A DNA stretch of 64,000 bases from Cyclobacteriaceae bacterium. Lineage in GTDB: Bacteria; Bacteroidota; Bacteroidia; Cytophagales; Cyclobacteriaceae. The stretch spans positions 1-64,000 of the forward strand of contig JAKLJG010000007.1 in the NCBI GenBank assembly GCA_023151255.1. The letters run 5' to 3'. A model generated the notes under the pieces. It ran no database searches and was not told where the DNA came from. It saw nothing but the letters and a program-made list of their open reading frames with translations. Below are positions 45,853-54,316 of this stretch, in pieces. Both the position numbers and the translations under genes were made by a program. Each line of letters opens with the position of its first letter. Position 1 is the stretch's first letter.

Positions 45853-47154
45853 TCAGGTTCGTTTCATCAGCATGTGGGCGTAGAACGGAAGGCCAAGCAT
45901 CAGCAATACAAAACCCCAATACACCGTTTCCTCGCCCGAGCCGATTACAGCCCACATGGAGTAGGCGAAGGCAAGCAGGGCAACCACGTAGCGGTTGCCG
46001 TTCAGTTTGGTTATCCCCCTAAGGCGGTTCTCCATAATTACAAACGAAGCAACAGAAAACAGAAAAGCAATGAGCGAGGTAAGCGTTGAAAGCAGAATGA
46101 TAAACTTATACGTATCGGCCAGGCTGCGACTAAAGTTCATGCTCATCATTACCGAAACAAGGATGCTGGAAACAACCAGGCCGGCTACTGGCGTACGGTT
46201 TTTATTTTCGATAGCAAACAATCTTGGAAAGAGCCGGTCGCGTGCAGCAGCAAAGGGCATTTGTCCCTGTATCAATATCCAGCCGTTGAGTGCACCAAAA
46301 GTTGAAATCACTGCCCCGCCCGCAACCAGTAACCGGCCGCTTTCACCAAACACCGAAGCAGCGGCATCAGCAAAGGGCGCTGCTGAGGCATGTAATGCTG
46401 CCGGTGGAATCAGCCCCATTACAGCTACCGTACTGGCAATATAAATAATGGTGGTAAGCAACGTTCCGATAATTGTTGCCTTTGATATGGTAGTTTCCGG
46501 ATTCCTTACACTTTCTGACGGAATGGTTGCACACTCCAATCCCAGAAAAGCAAACAGCGTTAATGTAGTTACGCTGGTGATGGCTGACATATCGGATTGC
46601 GTGCTGACGTTGAACGGAAAAAAATTATCGGATTTTAAGAAGATCAGACCAGCAATCGTAATCACTACCAGTGGGGCCAGTTTTAAGATGGTTGTTATTA
46701 CCTGAACAATCCCGGCAGCTTTAACACCCCGCGTATTGATATAGGTTAACAGCCAAATCGCAGCAAGCCCGGTGATAACGGCCAAGGCCGGATTATGATC
46801 GAGCGCAGGGATAAAGGCGCTGAGGTAACTTACAAATGCAACAGCTATGGCTGCATTGGTACACCACACCGAAATCCAGTACCCCCAGGCGACAAGAAAA
46901 GCAGCAAACGGACCAAGGCCATCGCGTGTGTAAGCATACGGGCCACCCGTAGCCTGCGGATTGATTTTACTCAACCAACTGAACACAAGCGCCAAACACA
47001 TAGCGCCCGCTCCGGAGATGAGCCACCCGATAATACTGATGCCGCCATAAATGCCGAGCGTAGCGGGCAACATGAACAGAGCCGAGGCAATCATATTGCC
47101 CATCACCAGCGAAGTGCTGGTCCACAGCCCGATTTGCTTTGGTGGTTTCGTCAT
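45853..47154 (-). CDS. APC family amino acid permease
   Basis: 433 residues, about twelve helices. The first helix has the APC motif GLWTSTSLVMGNMIASALFMLPATLG, and FAFLGLECATIPSESVRNPETTISKAT is the family signature after helix six. Relatives include arginine/agmatine antiporters (AdiC) and other amino acid exchangers. Paired with the amidinotransferase-fold enzyme, an arginine-like substrate is a reasonable guess. It overlaps the fdhD stop by 4 bases. Confidence 0.9.
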   Translation of the reverse strand: MTKPPKQIGLWTSTSLVMGNMIASALFMLPATLGIYGGISIIGWLISGAGAMCLALVFSWLSKINPQATGGPYAYTRDGLGPFAAFLVAWGYWISVWCTNAAIAVAFVSYLSAFIPALDHNPALAVITGLAAIWLLTYINTRGVKAAGIVQVITTILKLAPLVVITIAGLIFLKSDNFFPFNVSTQSDMSAITSVTTLTLFAFLGLECATIPSESVRNPETTISKATIIGTLLTTIIYIASTVAVMGLIPPAALHASAAPFADAAASVFGESGRLLVAGGAVISTFGALNGWILIQGQMPFAAARDRLFPRLFAIENKNRTPVAGLVVSSILVSVMMSMNFSRSLADTYKFIILLSTLTSLIAFLFSVASFVIMENRLRGITKLNGNRYVVALLAFAYSMWAVIGSGEETVYWGFVLLMLGLPFYAHMLMKRT

Positions 47155-47987
47155 GCCAGCCGTTCAGGAACAGAATAACAATTAAACCGATTATCGCGCA
47201 CAAAACCTAACAGCGTCATTCCACAGTCGGCAGCCAATTGCACCGCCAGGCTGGAGGGTGCGCCCACTGCGGCCAGAACAGGAATACCGCCCATTGCTGC
47301 TTTTTGTACAAGTTCAAAACTGGCACGCCCGCTAACCAACAAAATAAAATCAGTTAATGGGATTTCGCTCTTTACCAGCATAGCTCCCATTACTTTATCC
47401 AACGCATTATGCCGGCCTACATCTTCACGAAGCAATTCCAGTTTGCCCTCTTGTGTAAACAATCCGGAAGCATGCAGGCCACCCGTGTATTCAAAAACCT
47501 GCTGGGCGTTACGGAGTGTAACCGGTAATTGGTGAATTATCTCCGGCTTAACTGACCACGAAACCGGAATAACCGGGCAGTGTTGTGCAACTGCTTCAAT
47601 AGACGACTTGCCGCACACTCCGCAACTGGAGGTGGTGTAAAAATTCCGCTGAAGTTTTTGAAAGTCAATTTCAATATCGGGTTTCAATTCTACCCGAACA
47701 ACATTGTCTTTTTCCTCCTGCCGTCCAACGTCTTCACAATATTTTATGCTTTCAACTTGCTGATAGGATTGAATAATTCCTTCCGTAAATAAAAAACCAA
47801 CAGCCAACTCAAAATCATGGCCGGGTGTGCGCATAGTAACCGAAAGGCTTTTTTGTTGACGATCGGTTTGTGTGCCGAAACCCAACCGTATTTCAAGGGG
47901 CTCTTCAACTGCCAGAATATCCGAGGCGGTTCCGCGTGAGTTAGTAGTAACCTTGATAATTTGGATTGGGTGTACGTGAGGCATCAT
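47151..47987 (-). CDS. fdhD: Formate dehydrogenase accessory sulfurtransferase FdhD
   Basis: 278 residues. The catalytic loop SSCGVCGKSS with its CxxC is intact, together with GRHNALDKVMGAML and LVSGRASFELVQKA. FdhD moves sulfur from a cysteine desulfurase to the molybdenum cofactor of formate dehydrogenase. It serves the FdhF encoded 5.3 kb to the left. The start is ATG 47987; a second ATG follows immediately. It heads a minus-strand run with the APC permease, amidinotransferase-fold and DUF885 genes. Confidence 0.94.
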   Translation of the reverse strand: MMPHVHPIQIIKVTTNSRGTASDILAVEEPLEIRLGFGTQTDRQQKSLSVTMRTPGHDFELAVGFLFTEGIIQSYQQVESIKYCEDVGRQEEKDNVVRVELKPDIEIDFQKLQRNFYTTSSCGVCGKSSIEAVAQHCPVIPVSWSVKPEIIHQLPVTLRNAQQVFEYTGGLHASGLFTQEGKLELLREDVGRHNALDKVMGAMLVKSEIPLTDFILLVSGRASFELVQKAAMGGIPVLAAVGAPSSLAVQLAADCGMTLLGFVRDNRFNCYSVPERLA

Positions 47988-48050
47988 ATCTTCTATCGAA
48001 AGTTAATGGATTACCCAGTAAACAATTATCATTATTTAGTAAATTTCATT

Positions 48051-48227
48051 ATGAAAGTTCGGAAACTACCGATTGAACAAGACCAGCATGAAAAAGAAGA
48101 ATATTTTCGTAGGCTGTCCGGTGAAGAACGGTTAAGAATGATGCGTATTTTAAACGACCGCTTACGCAAGCCCGGAATCAACTACGAACTCCGAAACAAA
48201 AAAGTAAGAGTGACTCGATTGCCGTGA
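48051..48227 (+). CDS. 58-residue basic protein, possible partner of the truncated nucleotidyltransferase ORF
   Basis: The ORF-track start (47961) lies inside fdhD; the ATG at 48051 gives MKVRKLPIEQ, a 58-residue, strongly charged protein with a helical segment (EEYFRRLSGEERLRMMRILNDRLR). It ends with GTGA, overlapping the next start by 4 bases, the mark of a two-gene cassette. I do not recognise it. The arrangement resembles small partner genes that precede nucleotidyltransferase genes, as in some toxin-antitoxin pairs. Confidence 0.5.
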   Translation: MKVRKLPIEQDQHEKEEYFRRLSGEERLRMMRILNDRLRKPGINYELRNKKVRVTRLP

Positions 48228-48394
48228 GCATCTTCAGTCAATACCATACCGGCTTCTTAAAAACGCTTTTGCGCCATGATGTGAAGTTTCTGATTATAGG
48301 AGGCCAAGCTGCATTAGATCGTAAAGGCGAGAAAAGTTGCTCGATCAGTATAATTTCGCAGTACTCAAAAAAAATCAACCAACAGCAAAAGTAA
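48224..48394 (+). pseudogene. Truncated nucleotidyltransferase-like ORF
   Basis: This ORF is not in the track because it is only 56 codons. It starts at GTG 48224, overlapping the upstream stop by 4 bases. Its first ~30 residues, YHTGFLKTLLRHDVKFLIIGGQAAL, read like the N-terminus of a nucleotidyltransferase (conserved hydrophobic strand then GGQAA). The GDLD-type metal-binding segment that should follow is missing: the sequence turns into a Lys/Ser-rich tail and stops, 2 bases before the fhs stop. Probably most of the gene was deleted. The family assignment rests on a short stretch. Confidence 0.5.
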
Positions 48395-48396
48395 TT

Positions 48397-50073
48397 TTAC
48401 GATAATCCGATGATTCTTCCTTCATTGTCAATATCCATCGCCAGGGCGGCCGGCACAACGGGCAGGCCCGGCATGCGCAGGATGTCTCCGGTTATCGGAA
48501 TTACAAAACCGGCCCCTGCAGCTACTTCTATCTCCCTTACCGTAATGATAAAATCTTTTGGTCTGCCCAGTTTTTTTGCATCATCCGAAAAACTGTTTTG
48601 TGTTTTGGCAATGCACACGGGCACTCCATTCAGCCCGATACGGTCGATGCGCTTGAGGTTTTGTTTTGCCTTTGGCAAAAACTCCACATCCTTTGCTCCG
48701 TAAATTTTTACGGCAACTGTTCTTACCTTTTCTTCGATCGAAGCTTTCCAGTCGTACACCGGCCAGTATTTGCCATGGAAGCTATCAGCCGCTTCGGTAA
48801 CCTTTTTAGCCAGGTCAACCATGCCGGCACCGCCTTTCTCCCACCCTTCGGATAGGGCAATATCAACCCCTAATTCCTCGCACTTATTGATCACCCATTT
48901 TATCTCTTCATCCGTATCGGAAATAAATTTATTGAGTGAAATTACTGCCGGTACTCCGAAGATCTTGGTGTTCTCGATGTGCTTTTCAAGATTAACAAAA
49001 CCTGCTTCAAGCGCTTTCAGGTTGGGCTTCGTCAATTCTTCGCGGGGCACGCCACCGTGGTACTTCAACGCCCGGATGGTGGCTACCAGCACCATGGCAT
49101 GCGGAGAAAAGCCTCCGTAACCACAAACAATATCTATAAACTTTTCAGCGCCCAGGTCGGACCCAAAGCCGGCTTCGGTAACCACATAATCCGACAGGCT
49201 CATGCCCATACGGGTTGCGATGATGGAATTGGCGCCCTGGGCAATGTTGCCGAACGGACCGCCATGAATGATGGCCGGGTTGCCTTCAAGGGTTTGCACC
49301 AAGTTGGGTTTAATGGCATCCTTTAACAAGAGTGCCACCGCTCCCTGTGCTTTCAGGTCGCGCGCGAAAACAGCCTTACCACCGTAGGTATCGCCCACAT
49401 AAATATTTCCAATCTTTTCTTTTAAGTCATTCATATCCTTTGCCAGGCAAAGGATGGCCATAATTTCGGAGGCTGCCGTAATGTTGAAGCCGGTTTCGCG
49501 TATCATCCCGCCATTTTTTCCGCCAAGGCCTGTAATCAGGTTACGCAACGCCCGGTCGTTCATATCCATTACCCGCTTCCACTCAACGGTACGGGGATCA
49601 ATTTTTAATCCGCCATCCGGTTTTTGAATGTCGTTATCAATCAGGGCGGCCAGCAGGTTATTGGCTTTTTCAACGGCAGCAAAATCACCGGTAAAGTGCA
49701 GGTTAATGTCTTCCATGGGCACCACCTGCGAGTAACCTCCGCCTGCAGCTCCGCCTTTCATCCCGAATACCGGGCCTAGGGAAGGCTCGCGCAACACCAC
49801 CGTGGTCTTCTTACCGATTTTATTCATACCCTCGCACAGCCCGATGGATGTTGTGGTTTTTCCCTCCCCGGCAGGCGTGGGCGTCATGGCTGTTACCAGG
49901 ATGAGTTTACTCTTCTTGTACCCATTTTCATTGAAAAGTTTAAGCGGAAGTTTTGCCTTGTAGTTGCCGTATAATTCGAGGTCGCTTTCAGCAATCGAAA
50001 GCCGGCTGGCAATTTCTTTTATGGGTTTAAGGCGCGCAGCCTGCGCAATTTCAAGATCAGATTTAAAGGCCAT
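48397..50073 (-). CDS. fhs: Formate--tetrahydrofolate ligase
   Basis: 558 residues, standard length. The P-loop is TPTPAGEGKTTTSIGL; other signatures are REPSLGPVFGMKGGAAGGGYSQVVPMEDINLHFTGD, PAIIHGGPFGNIAQGANS and VCGYGGFSPHAMVLVATIRALKYHGG. It activates formate with ATP to 10-formyl-THF. Together with the formate dehydrogenase nearby, it links formate to one-carbon metabolism. The start is divergent from trmN6, with 41 nt between. Confidence 0.97.
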   Translation of the reverse strand: MAFKSDLEIAQAARLKPIKEIASRLSIAESDLELYGNYKAKLPLKLFNENGYKKSKLILVTAMTPTPAGEGKTTTSIGLCEGMNKIGKKTTVVLREPSLGPVFGMKGGAAGGGYSQVVPMEDINLHFTGDFAAVEKANNLLAALIDNDIQKPDGGLKIDPRTVEWKRVMDMNDRALRNLITGLGGKNGGMIRETGFNITAASEIMAILCLAKDMNDLKEKIGNIYVGDTYGGKAVFARDLKAQGAVALLLKDAIKPNLVQTLEGNPAIIHGGPFGNIAQGANSIIATRMGMSLSDYVVTEAGFGSDLGAEKFIDIVCGYGGFSPHAMVLVATIRALKYHGGVPREELTKPNLKALEAGFVNLEKHIENTKIFGVPAVISLNKFISDTDEEIKWVINKCEELGVDIALSEGWEKGGAGMVDLAKKVTEAADSFHGKYWPVYDWKASIEEKVRTVAVKIYGAKDVEFLPKAKQNLKRIDRIGLNGVPVCIAKTQNSFSDDAKKLGRPKDFIITVREIEVAAGAGFVIPITGDILRMPGLPVVPAALAMDIDNEGRIIGLS

Positions 50074-50114
50074 AAGTCAATGAAGGTTAAACTTTTAAAG
50101 TTAATGTAATTTTA

Positions 50115-50831
50115 ATGCCGATGAATGACTATTTCCAGTTCAGGCAATTCCGGGTGGGGCACAGGCGAAGCAGCATGAAAGTTGGCACTGATGCGGTATT
50201 ACTTGGAGCCTGGGCTGATGTTACACAGGTACACACTATACTTGATGCAGGTACCGGCACGGGCATACTTGCGTTGATGCTGGCCCAGCGCACAGCCGGC
50301 CAGGCTAAAATTGATGCCGTGGAAATTGACCACGAGGCTGCCACTGATGCTAATGAAAATTTTTCTGCTTCACCCTGGGCTGATGCAATTGAGCTTTTCC
50401 ACACGCCTCTTCAACAATTTTCGCCAAAACAAAAATATGATCTCATCATCAGCAACCCGCCCTACTTTGTAAACAGCCTGAAGCCACCCGATGTCTCTCG
50501 TAAAAACGCCCGCCATACTGAAGCAATGAAGTTTAATGACTTGATTGCTTTCGCAATAAAATACCTGCAAAAATCAACCGGCCGGCTTGCCATTATTCTT
50601 CCATCGGCTGAAGCTACCCTCTTTACCCAACTGGCAACAGGCAATGGCTTATTCCTTAACCGCGAGTGTAACTTCAAAACCCGCAAACACAAACCCCTGG
50701 AGCGGAAACTGATGGAATTCGCGTTTACCAACACCGGTTTACAGACCGAAGCACTTTGCTTGTACGAACAAAACGATGATTGGTCGGCAGCTTACAAAGA
50801 ATTAACAGCACCTTTTTACCTTAAAGGCTAA
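50115..50831 (+). CDS. tRNA1(Val) (adenine(37)-N6)-methyltransferase-like protein
   Basis: 238 residues of the TrmN6/YfiC family. SAM binding is at LDAGTGTGILALMLAQR, the acidic residue after strand 2 is in DAVEID, and the catalytic NPPY is in IISNPPYFVN, which marks N6-adenine methyltransferases. It would methylate A37 of tRNA-Val. ATG 50115 and ATG 50121 are both possible starts. It is divergent from fhs. Confidence 0.88.
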   Translation: MPMNDYFQFRQFRVGHRRSSMKVGTDAVLLGAWADVTQVHTILDAGTGTGILALMLAQRTAGQAKIDAVEIDHEAATDANENFSASPWADAIELFHTPLQQFSPKQKYDLIISNPPYFVNSLKPPDVSRKNARHTEAMKFNDLIAFAIKYLQKSTGRLAIILPSAEATLFTQLATGNGLFLNRECNFKTRKHKPLERKLMEFAFTNTGLQTEALCLYEQNDDWSAAYKELTAPFYLKG

Positions 50832-50855
50832 AAATTCCGCTCATCTAAATTAAGG

Positions 50856-50886
50856 TTGGCACGCTTGATGTGTCCGGCTAATTTTG
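50856..50886 (+). promoter_or_regulatory. Bacteroidota -33/-7 promoter of the first DUF5916 gene
   Basis: TTG (50856-50858), exactly 20 nt, then TAATTTTG (50879-50886), a full -7 match. The ORF-track start codon is the TTG of this -33 element, so that start cannot be right. Transcription should begin near 50893, about 14 nt before the GTG at 50907. Confidence 0.6.
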
Positions 50887-50906
50887 AGGTTTACCATCAC
50901 ACCATT

Positions 50907-53138
50907 GTGGCTATTCGAATACTGTTTGTAATACTACTTGCCGTACAGGGCTATTCGGCTTTAACTCAGCAAATCTTTATTAAAAAAGCAAAAGGGTCAA
51001 TTGAAATAGACGGGGTTATGGATGAACCCGACTGGCTGGAGGCTGCAGTGGCCAATAAATTTATGCAATTCTTTCCCAGCGATACCTCGCTGGCCGTTAG
51101 CCAGACCGAAGTGCGTATGACCTACGATGACCGTTTCATTTACATTATTGCGCGCATGGAAAACCTGGCCACCAGCCGTCAGTACATTACTCCGTCACTG
51201 CGCAGGGATTTCCGGGGTGAAGGCAATGACGGCATTACTGTGGTACTCGACCCCTTTAGCGACCGCACCAACGGTTTTATGTTTGGAGTAAACCCGTTTG
51301 GTGTGCAGCGCGAAGGGCTCATTGCCAATGGCGGATCACGGCCAACCGACTTATCCCTCATTTGGGATAATAAATGGTATTCGGAGGCTAAAATTTATGA
51401 TGGCTACTGGATTGCCGAGATGGCTATTCCCTTTAAGTCCATCCGCTTTAAAGAAGGACTCTCCACCTGGAACATTAACTTTTACCGCATCGACAGTGAA
51501 CATGCAGAGCGATCGACCTGGTCGCCCATACCCCGCAACTTTGATATCGTAACAATGGCCTTTAACCGCCAATTAGTTTGGGATGAACCATTAACTAAAA
51601 CAGGAACCAATATCTCCGTCATTCCATATACCCTAATCGGGGGAACAAAAAATTTTACCGAAGGAACTCCGACCGATACTCAACAGGAGATTGGCTTTGA
51701 TGCCAAAGTGGCGATAAGTTCGGCCATGAACCTTGATTTAACAGTTAATCCCGATTTCTCGCAGGTGGAAGTAGATGCCCAGGTGACCAATCTGGATCGA
51801 TTTGAAATATTTTTTCCGGAGCAACGGCAGTTCTTCCTTGAAAATGCCGACTTATTTGCCGACTTCGGTGTTGAAGGAACACGGCCCTTTTTCTCACGAA
51901 GAATTGGAGTGGTCCGTGATGAAGCCACTGGTCAAAATCTTCAAAATCCGATTTACGGTGGTTTTCGCTTAAGCGGAAAAATTGATAACAACTGGCGGGC
52001 CGGTATAATGGATATTCAAACCGTTGAAGATAACCAGGTGAATGTGCCCTCTACCAACTTTCTGGTTGCATCGCTACAGCGAAAAGTATTCACCCGATCG
52101 AACATCGGAATGATTCTGATAAACAAACAAGCCTTTCAGGATTCCATCAACGGTGAGTTTACCACAAGCCCGAAAAAATATAACCGGCTTTTAGGCATTG
52201 ATTACAACCTGGCCAGCAAAAATAATGTATGGAATGGTAAACTTTTTTACCATCGTTCATTTGACCAGAATAAACTCGATTCGACATTTGCATACGGAGG
52301 ATTTATCAATTACAGTACATTAACCTGGTCTATTAACCTATTTACCCGAAACGTTGGCGCAAATTATAATCCGGAAGTAGGTTTTGTTCGCAGAAAGGAC
52401 ATTCAGCAGGTTGCCTATACCCAATGGTATAACATTTACCCGAAGTCCGGAGGCATCCAAAGTCACGGGCCTGGATTCGATTTTGATATCCTTGGAAACC
52501 AGGTTTATGGCCTGTTGGATTGGGATGTTAACCTGATGTACCGGGTACGGTACAAAAACACAGCCAACTGGAATATCCGACTGCGCAGAGAGTACACCTA
52601 CTTATTTAACGACTTCGATCCCAGCGGAACAAATGGCATAAAACTACCAGCAGGAACCGATTACTACCAGGATGTAATTGTAGGAAATTTCAACTCCGAT
52701 GCCCGCAAAGTTTTTTTTACCAATCTGTCAGGACGGGTAGGCGAATACTTTAATGGCCACCGGTTCAACATTAGTGGTTCGGCTACTTACCGGTACATCC
52801 CCTGGGGCTTCGCCTCACTCAACTTTTCTTACAACCGAATCCGATTACCTGAGCCCTACAGCGATGCCGACTTGCTGTTAATTGGCCCGCGTATTGACCT
52901 CACCTTTACACGCAGCCTGTTCTTTACCACCTTTATTCAATACAACAACCAAATCAATAACCTGAACATCAACTCCAGGCTGCAGTGGCGCTTTAAGCCT
53001 GTTTCCGACATTTTTTTGGTTTACACAGATAACTATGTTACCGAAACCTTTACCGATACCGATGGCCGGTACTTCGTAAAAGGCGACCCCAGGCTGCGGG
53101 GCGTAGTGCTAAAAATCAGCTATTGGCTGAACATTTGA
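50907..53138 (+). CDS. DUF5916 outer-membrane protein with CBM9-like N-terminal domain (copy 1)
   Basis: 743 residues from GTG 50907, chosen because a -33/-7 promoter covers the upstream alternatives (TTG 50856, ATG 50868) and a signal peptide begins here (RILFVILLAVQGYSALTQ). The N-terminal ~200 residues have the carbohydrate-binding family 9-like pattern IEIDGVMDEPDWLEA and AEMAIPFKSIRF. The rest is a beta-rich DUF5916 domain with a DLTVNPDFSQVEVDAQVTNL signature and FFPEQRQFFLENADLF, ending in alternating barrel-like strands and a C-terminal aromatic-rich WLNI. It is an outer-membrane barrel of unknown substrate; sugar or peptide uptake is possible. A second copy lies at 61246-63507. Confidence 0.85.
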   Translation: MAIRILFVILLAVQGYSALTQQIFIKKAKGSIEIDGVMDEPDWLEAAVANKFMQFFPSDTSLAVSQTEVRMTYDDRFIYIIARMENLATSRQYITPSLRRDFRGEGNDGITVVLDPFSDRTNGFMFGVNPFGVQREGLIANGGSRPTDLSLIWDNKWYSEAKIYDGYWIAEMAIPFKSIRFKEGLSTWNINFYRIDSEHAERSTWSPIPRNFDIVTMAFNRQLVWDEPLTKTGTNISVIPYTLIGGTKNFTEGTPTDTQQEIGFDAKVAISSAMNLDLTVNPDFSQVEVDAQVTNLDRFEIFFPEQRQFFLENADLFADFGVEGTRPFFSRRIGVVRDEATGQNLQNPIYGGFRLSGKIDNNWRAGIMDIQTVEDNQVNVPSTNFLVASLQRKVFTRSNIGMILINKQAFQDSINGEFTTSPKKYNRLLGIDYNLASKNNVWNGKLFYHRSFDQNKLDSTFAYGGFINYSTLTWSINLFTRNVGANYNPEVGFVRRKDIQQVAYTQWYNIYPKSGGIQSHGPGFDFDILGNQVYGLLDWDVNLMYRVRYKNTANWNIRLRREYTYLFNDFDPSGTNGIKLPAGTDYYQDVIVGNFNSDARKVFFTNLSGRVGEYFNGHRFNISGSATYRYIPWGFASLNFSYNRIRLPEPYSDADLLLIGPRIDLTFTRSLFFTTFIQYNNQINNLNINSRLQWRFKPVSDIFLVYTDNYVTETFTDTDGRYFVKGDPRLRGVVLKISYWLNI

Positions 53139-53173
53139 ATTTTTATTTACCTAATAATCAAGTATTTACAAAG

Positions 53174-53196
53174 ATCTAAATTAGATGTTTAAACAT
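53174..53196. promoter_or_regulatory. AT-rich palindromes upstream of yceI, candidate MarR operator
   Basis: ATCTAAATTAGAT (53174-53186) is a perfect 6-bp inverted repeat around one base; it is immediately followed by ATGTTTAAACAT (53185-53196), a perfect 12-base palindrome. Both lie 55-77 nt before the YceI start. A MarR regulator, whose class binds such AT-rich palindromes, is encoded just downstream, which makes an operator plausible. No footprint or motif comparison is possible here. Confidence 0.45.
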
Positions 53197-53250
53197 TTAT
53201 TCTGTCCCCGGTGTTATACTGGCATATCAAATTCAGAAATAACTAAAACT

Positions 53251-53829
53251 ATGATGAGAAAACTACACTTTATTCTGACTGCGTTGCTGCTGAGCGGCAG
53301 CGTACTGGCCCAAACCACCTGGAACATCGACAAGGTTCATTCCAAAATCGGGTTTAGCGTGGTACACATGGTCGTATCCGAAACGGAAGGCGTGTTTAAG
53401 GATTATTCCGCAACCGTGGTAAGCAAGAGCGATGACTTTAACGGTGCCGAAGTTACCTTCTCGGCAAAAGTGGCCTCCATCAACACCGAAAACGAAAGGC
53501 GCGACAACCACCTGAAGTCACCTGACTTTTTCGATGCTGAAAAATTTCCAGAAATTACCTTCAAAGGCAACCTGGTAAAAGAAGGCAGTAAGTACAAACT
53601 AAAAGGTGACTTTACCATGAAGGGTGTTACCAAGAAGGTAGAATTTGATGTGGTTTACGGTGGTACGATAAACACCGGCCGCGGTACCAAGGCAGGATTT
53701 AAAGTAACTGGCACCATTAACCGCCAGGAGTATGGTGTGAGCTGGGCCAACAAACTGGCTGGTGGCGAAATGGTAGTGAGTGATGACGTGACGCTGGTTA
53801 TTAAAGTAGAATTAGATAAGCAGGCATAA
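53251..53829 (+). CDS. YceI family periplasmic lipid-binding protein
   Basis: 192 residues from ATG 53251 (a second ATG follows); the ORF-track start at 53185 lies inside a palindrome and adds non-conserved residues. A signal peptide ends near SVLAQ. The mature lipocalin-like domain has WNIDKVHSKIGFSVVHMVVSETEG, SINTENERRDNHLKSPDFFDAEKFPEITFKG and FTMKGVTKKVEFDV, all family signatures. YceI proteins bind isoprenoid quinones or amides in the periplasm. It is followed by a terminator and then a MarR regulator. Confidence 0.93.
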   Translation: MMRKLHFILTALLLSGSVLAQTTWNIDKVHSKIGFSVVHMVVSETEGVFKDYSATVVSKSDDFNGAEVTFSAKVASINTENERRDNHLKSPDFFDAEKFPEITFKGNLVKEGSKYKLKGDFTMKGVTKKVEFDVVYGGTINTGRGTKAGFKVTGTINRQEYGVSWANKLAGGEMVVSDDVTLVIKVELDKQA

Positions 53830-53836
53830 CTGAACT

Positions 53837-53868
53837 GGCCGGGAGAAAGTCCCGGCCTTCTTATTTTC
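53837..53868 (+). terminator. Intrinsic terminator after yceI
   Basis: GGCCGGGA and TCCCGGCC form a perfect 8-bp GC-rich stem with a 5-nt GAAAG loop, followed by TTCTTATTTT. It lies 7 nt after the yceI stop and ends about the marR start, so marR is expressed by read-through or as a minor transcript. Confidence 0.75.
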
Positions 53869-53869
53869 A

Positions 53870-54316
53870 ATGAAAATTGAAGATGAAATAAAGCAAACAA
53901 AATTTGTAAGCCCACACCAAAAGGCGGTGCTAAATCTTCTTTTTACAGCAAGTTGGCTACAGGCCCGCCACCAACAATTTTTTAAATCCTTCGGCATCAC
54001 CACCCAGCAGTTTAACATTCTCCGCATCCTGAAAGGACAACATCCAAAAAGCCTGTCGGCCAAAGAAATTAAAAGCCGCATGCTTGATCAGAATTCCGAT
54101 GTGTCGCGGATCCTTAGCCGGATGGTGGCGAAAAAACTTATTCAAAAACAAACCTGCCCTGCCGATAAGCGGGCTGCCGATATTTTTATAACTGAGCAGG
54201 GTATCGAATTACTAAGCCGGGTAAATAAATATCAGCAAAATCTTGATACCACCCTTCAATTATCCGAATCAGAGGCAACAACCCTGAGCAATTTACTGGA
54301 TAAAAGCCGGGGTTAA
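53870..54316 (+). CDS. MarR family transcriptional regulator
   Basis: 148 residues, MarR length. A winged helix spans about residues 35-105: GITTQQFNILRILKG, SAKEIKSRMLDQNSDVSRILSRMVAKKLIQKQ and a wing at PADKRAADIFITEQG. Flanking helices would form the dimer interface. It is probably a repressor of yceI and perhaps itself, given the palindromes upstream of yceI. The ligand is unknown. Its last 4 bases overlap the convergent M3 peptidase stop. Confidence 0.9.
   Translation: MKIEDEIKQTKFVSPHQKAVLNLLFTASWLQARHQQFFKSFGITTQQFNILRILKGQHPKSLSAKEIKSRMLDQNSDVSRILSRMVAKKLIQKQTCPADKRAADIFITEQGIELLSRVNKYQQNLDTTLQLSESEATTLSNLLDKSRG

Noticed and set aside
47961-48050. Upstream part of the 88-residue ORF before ATG 48051
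   Set aside because: It overlaps the fdhD start region and adds aromatic-rich, unconserved-looking residues; the 58-residue form is more credible.
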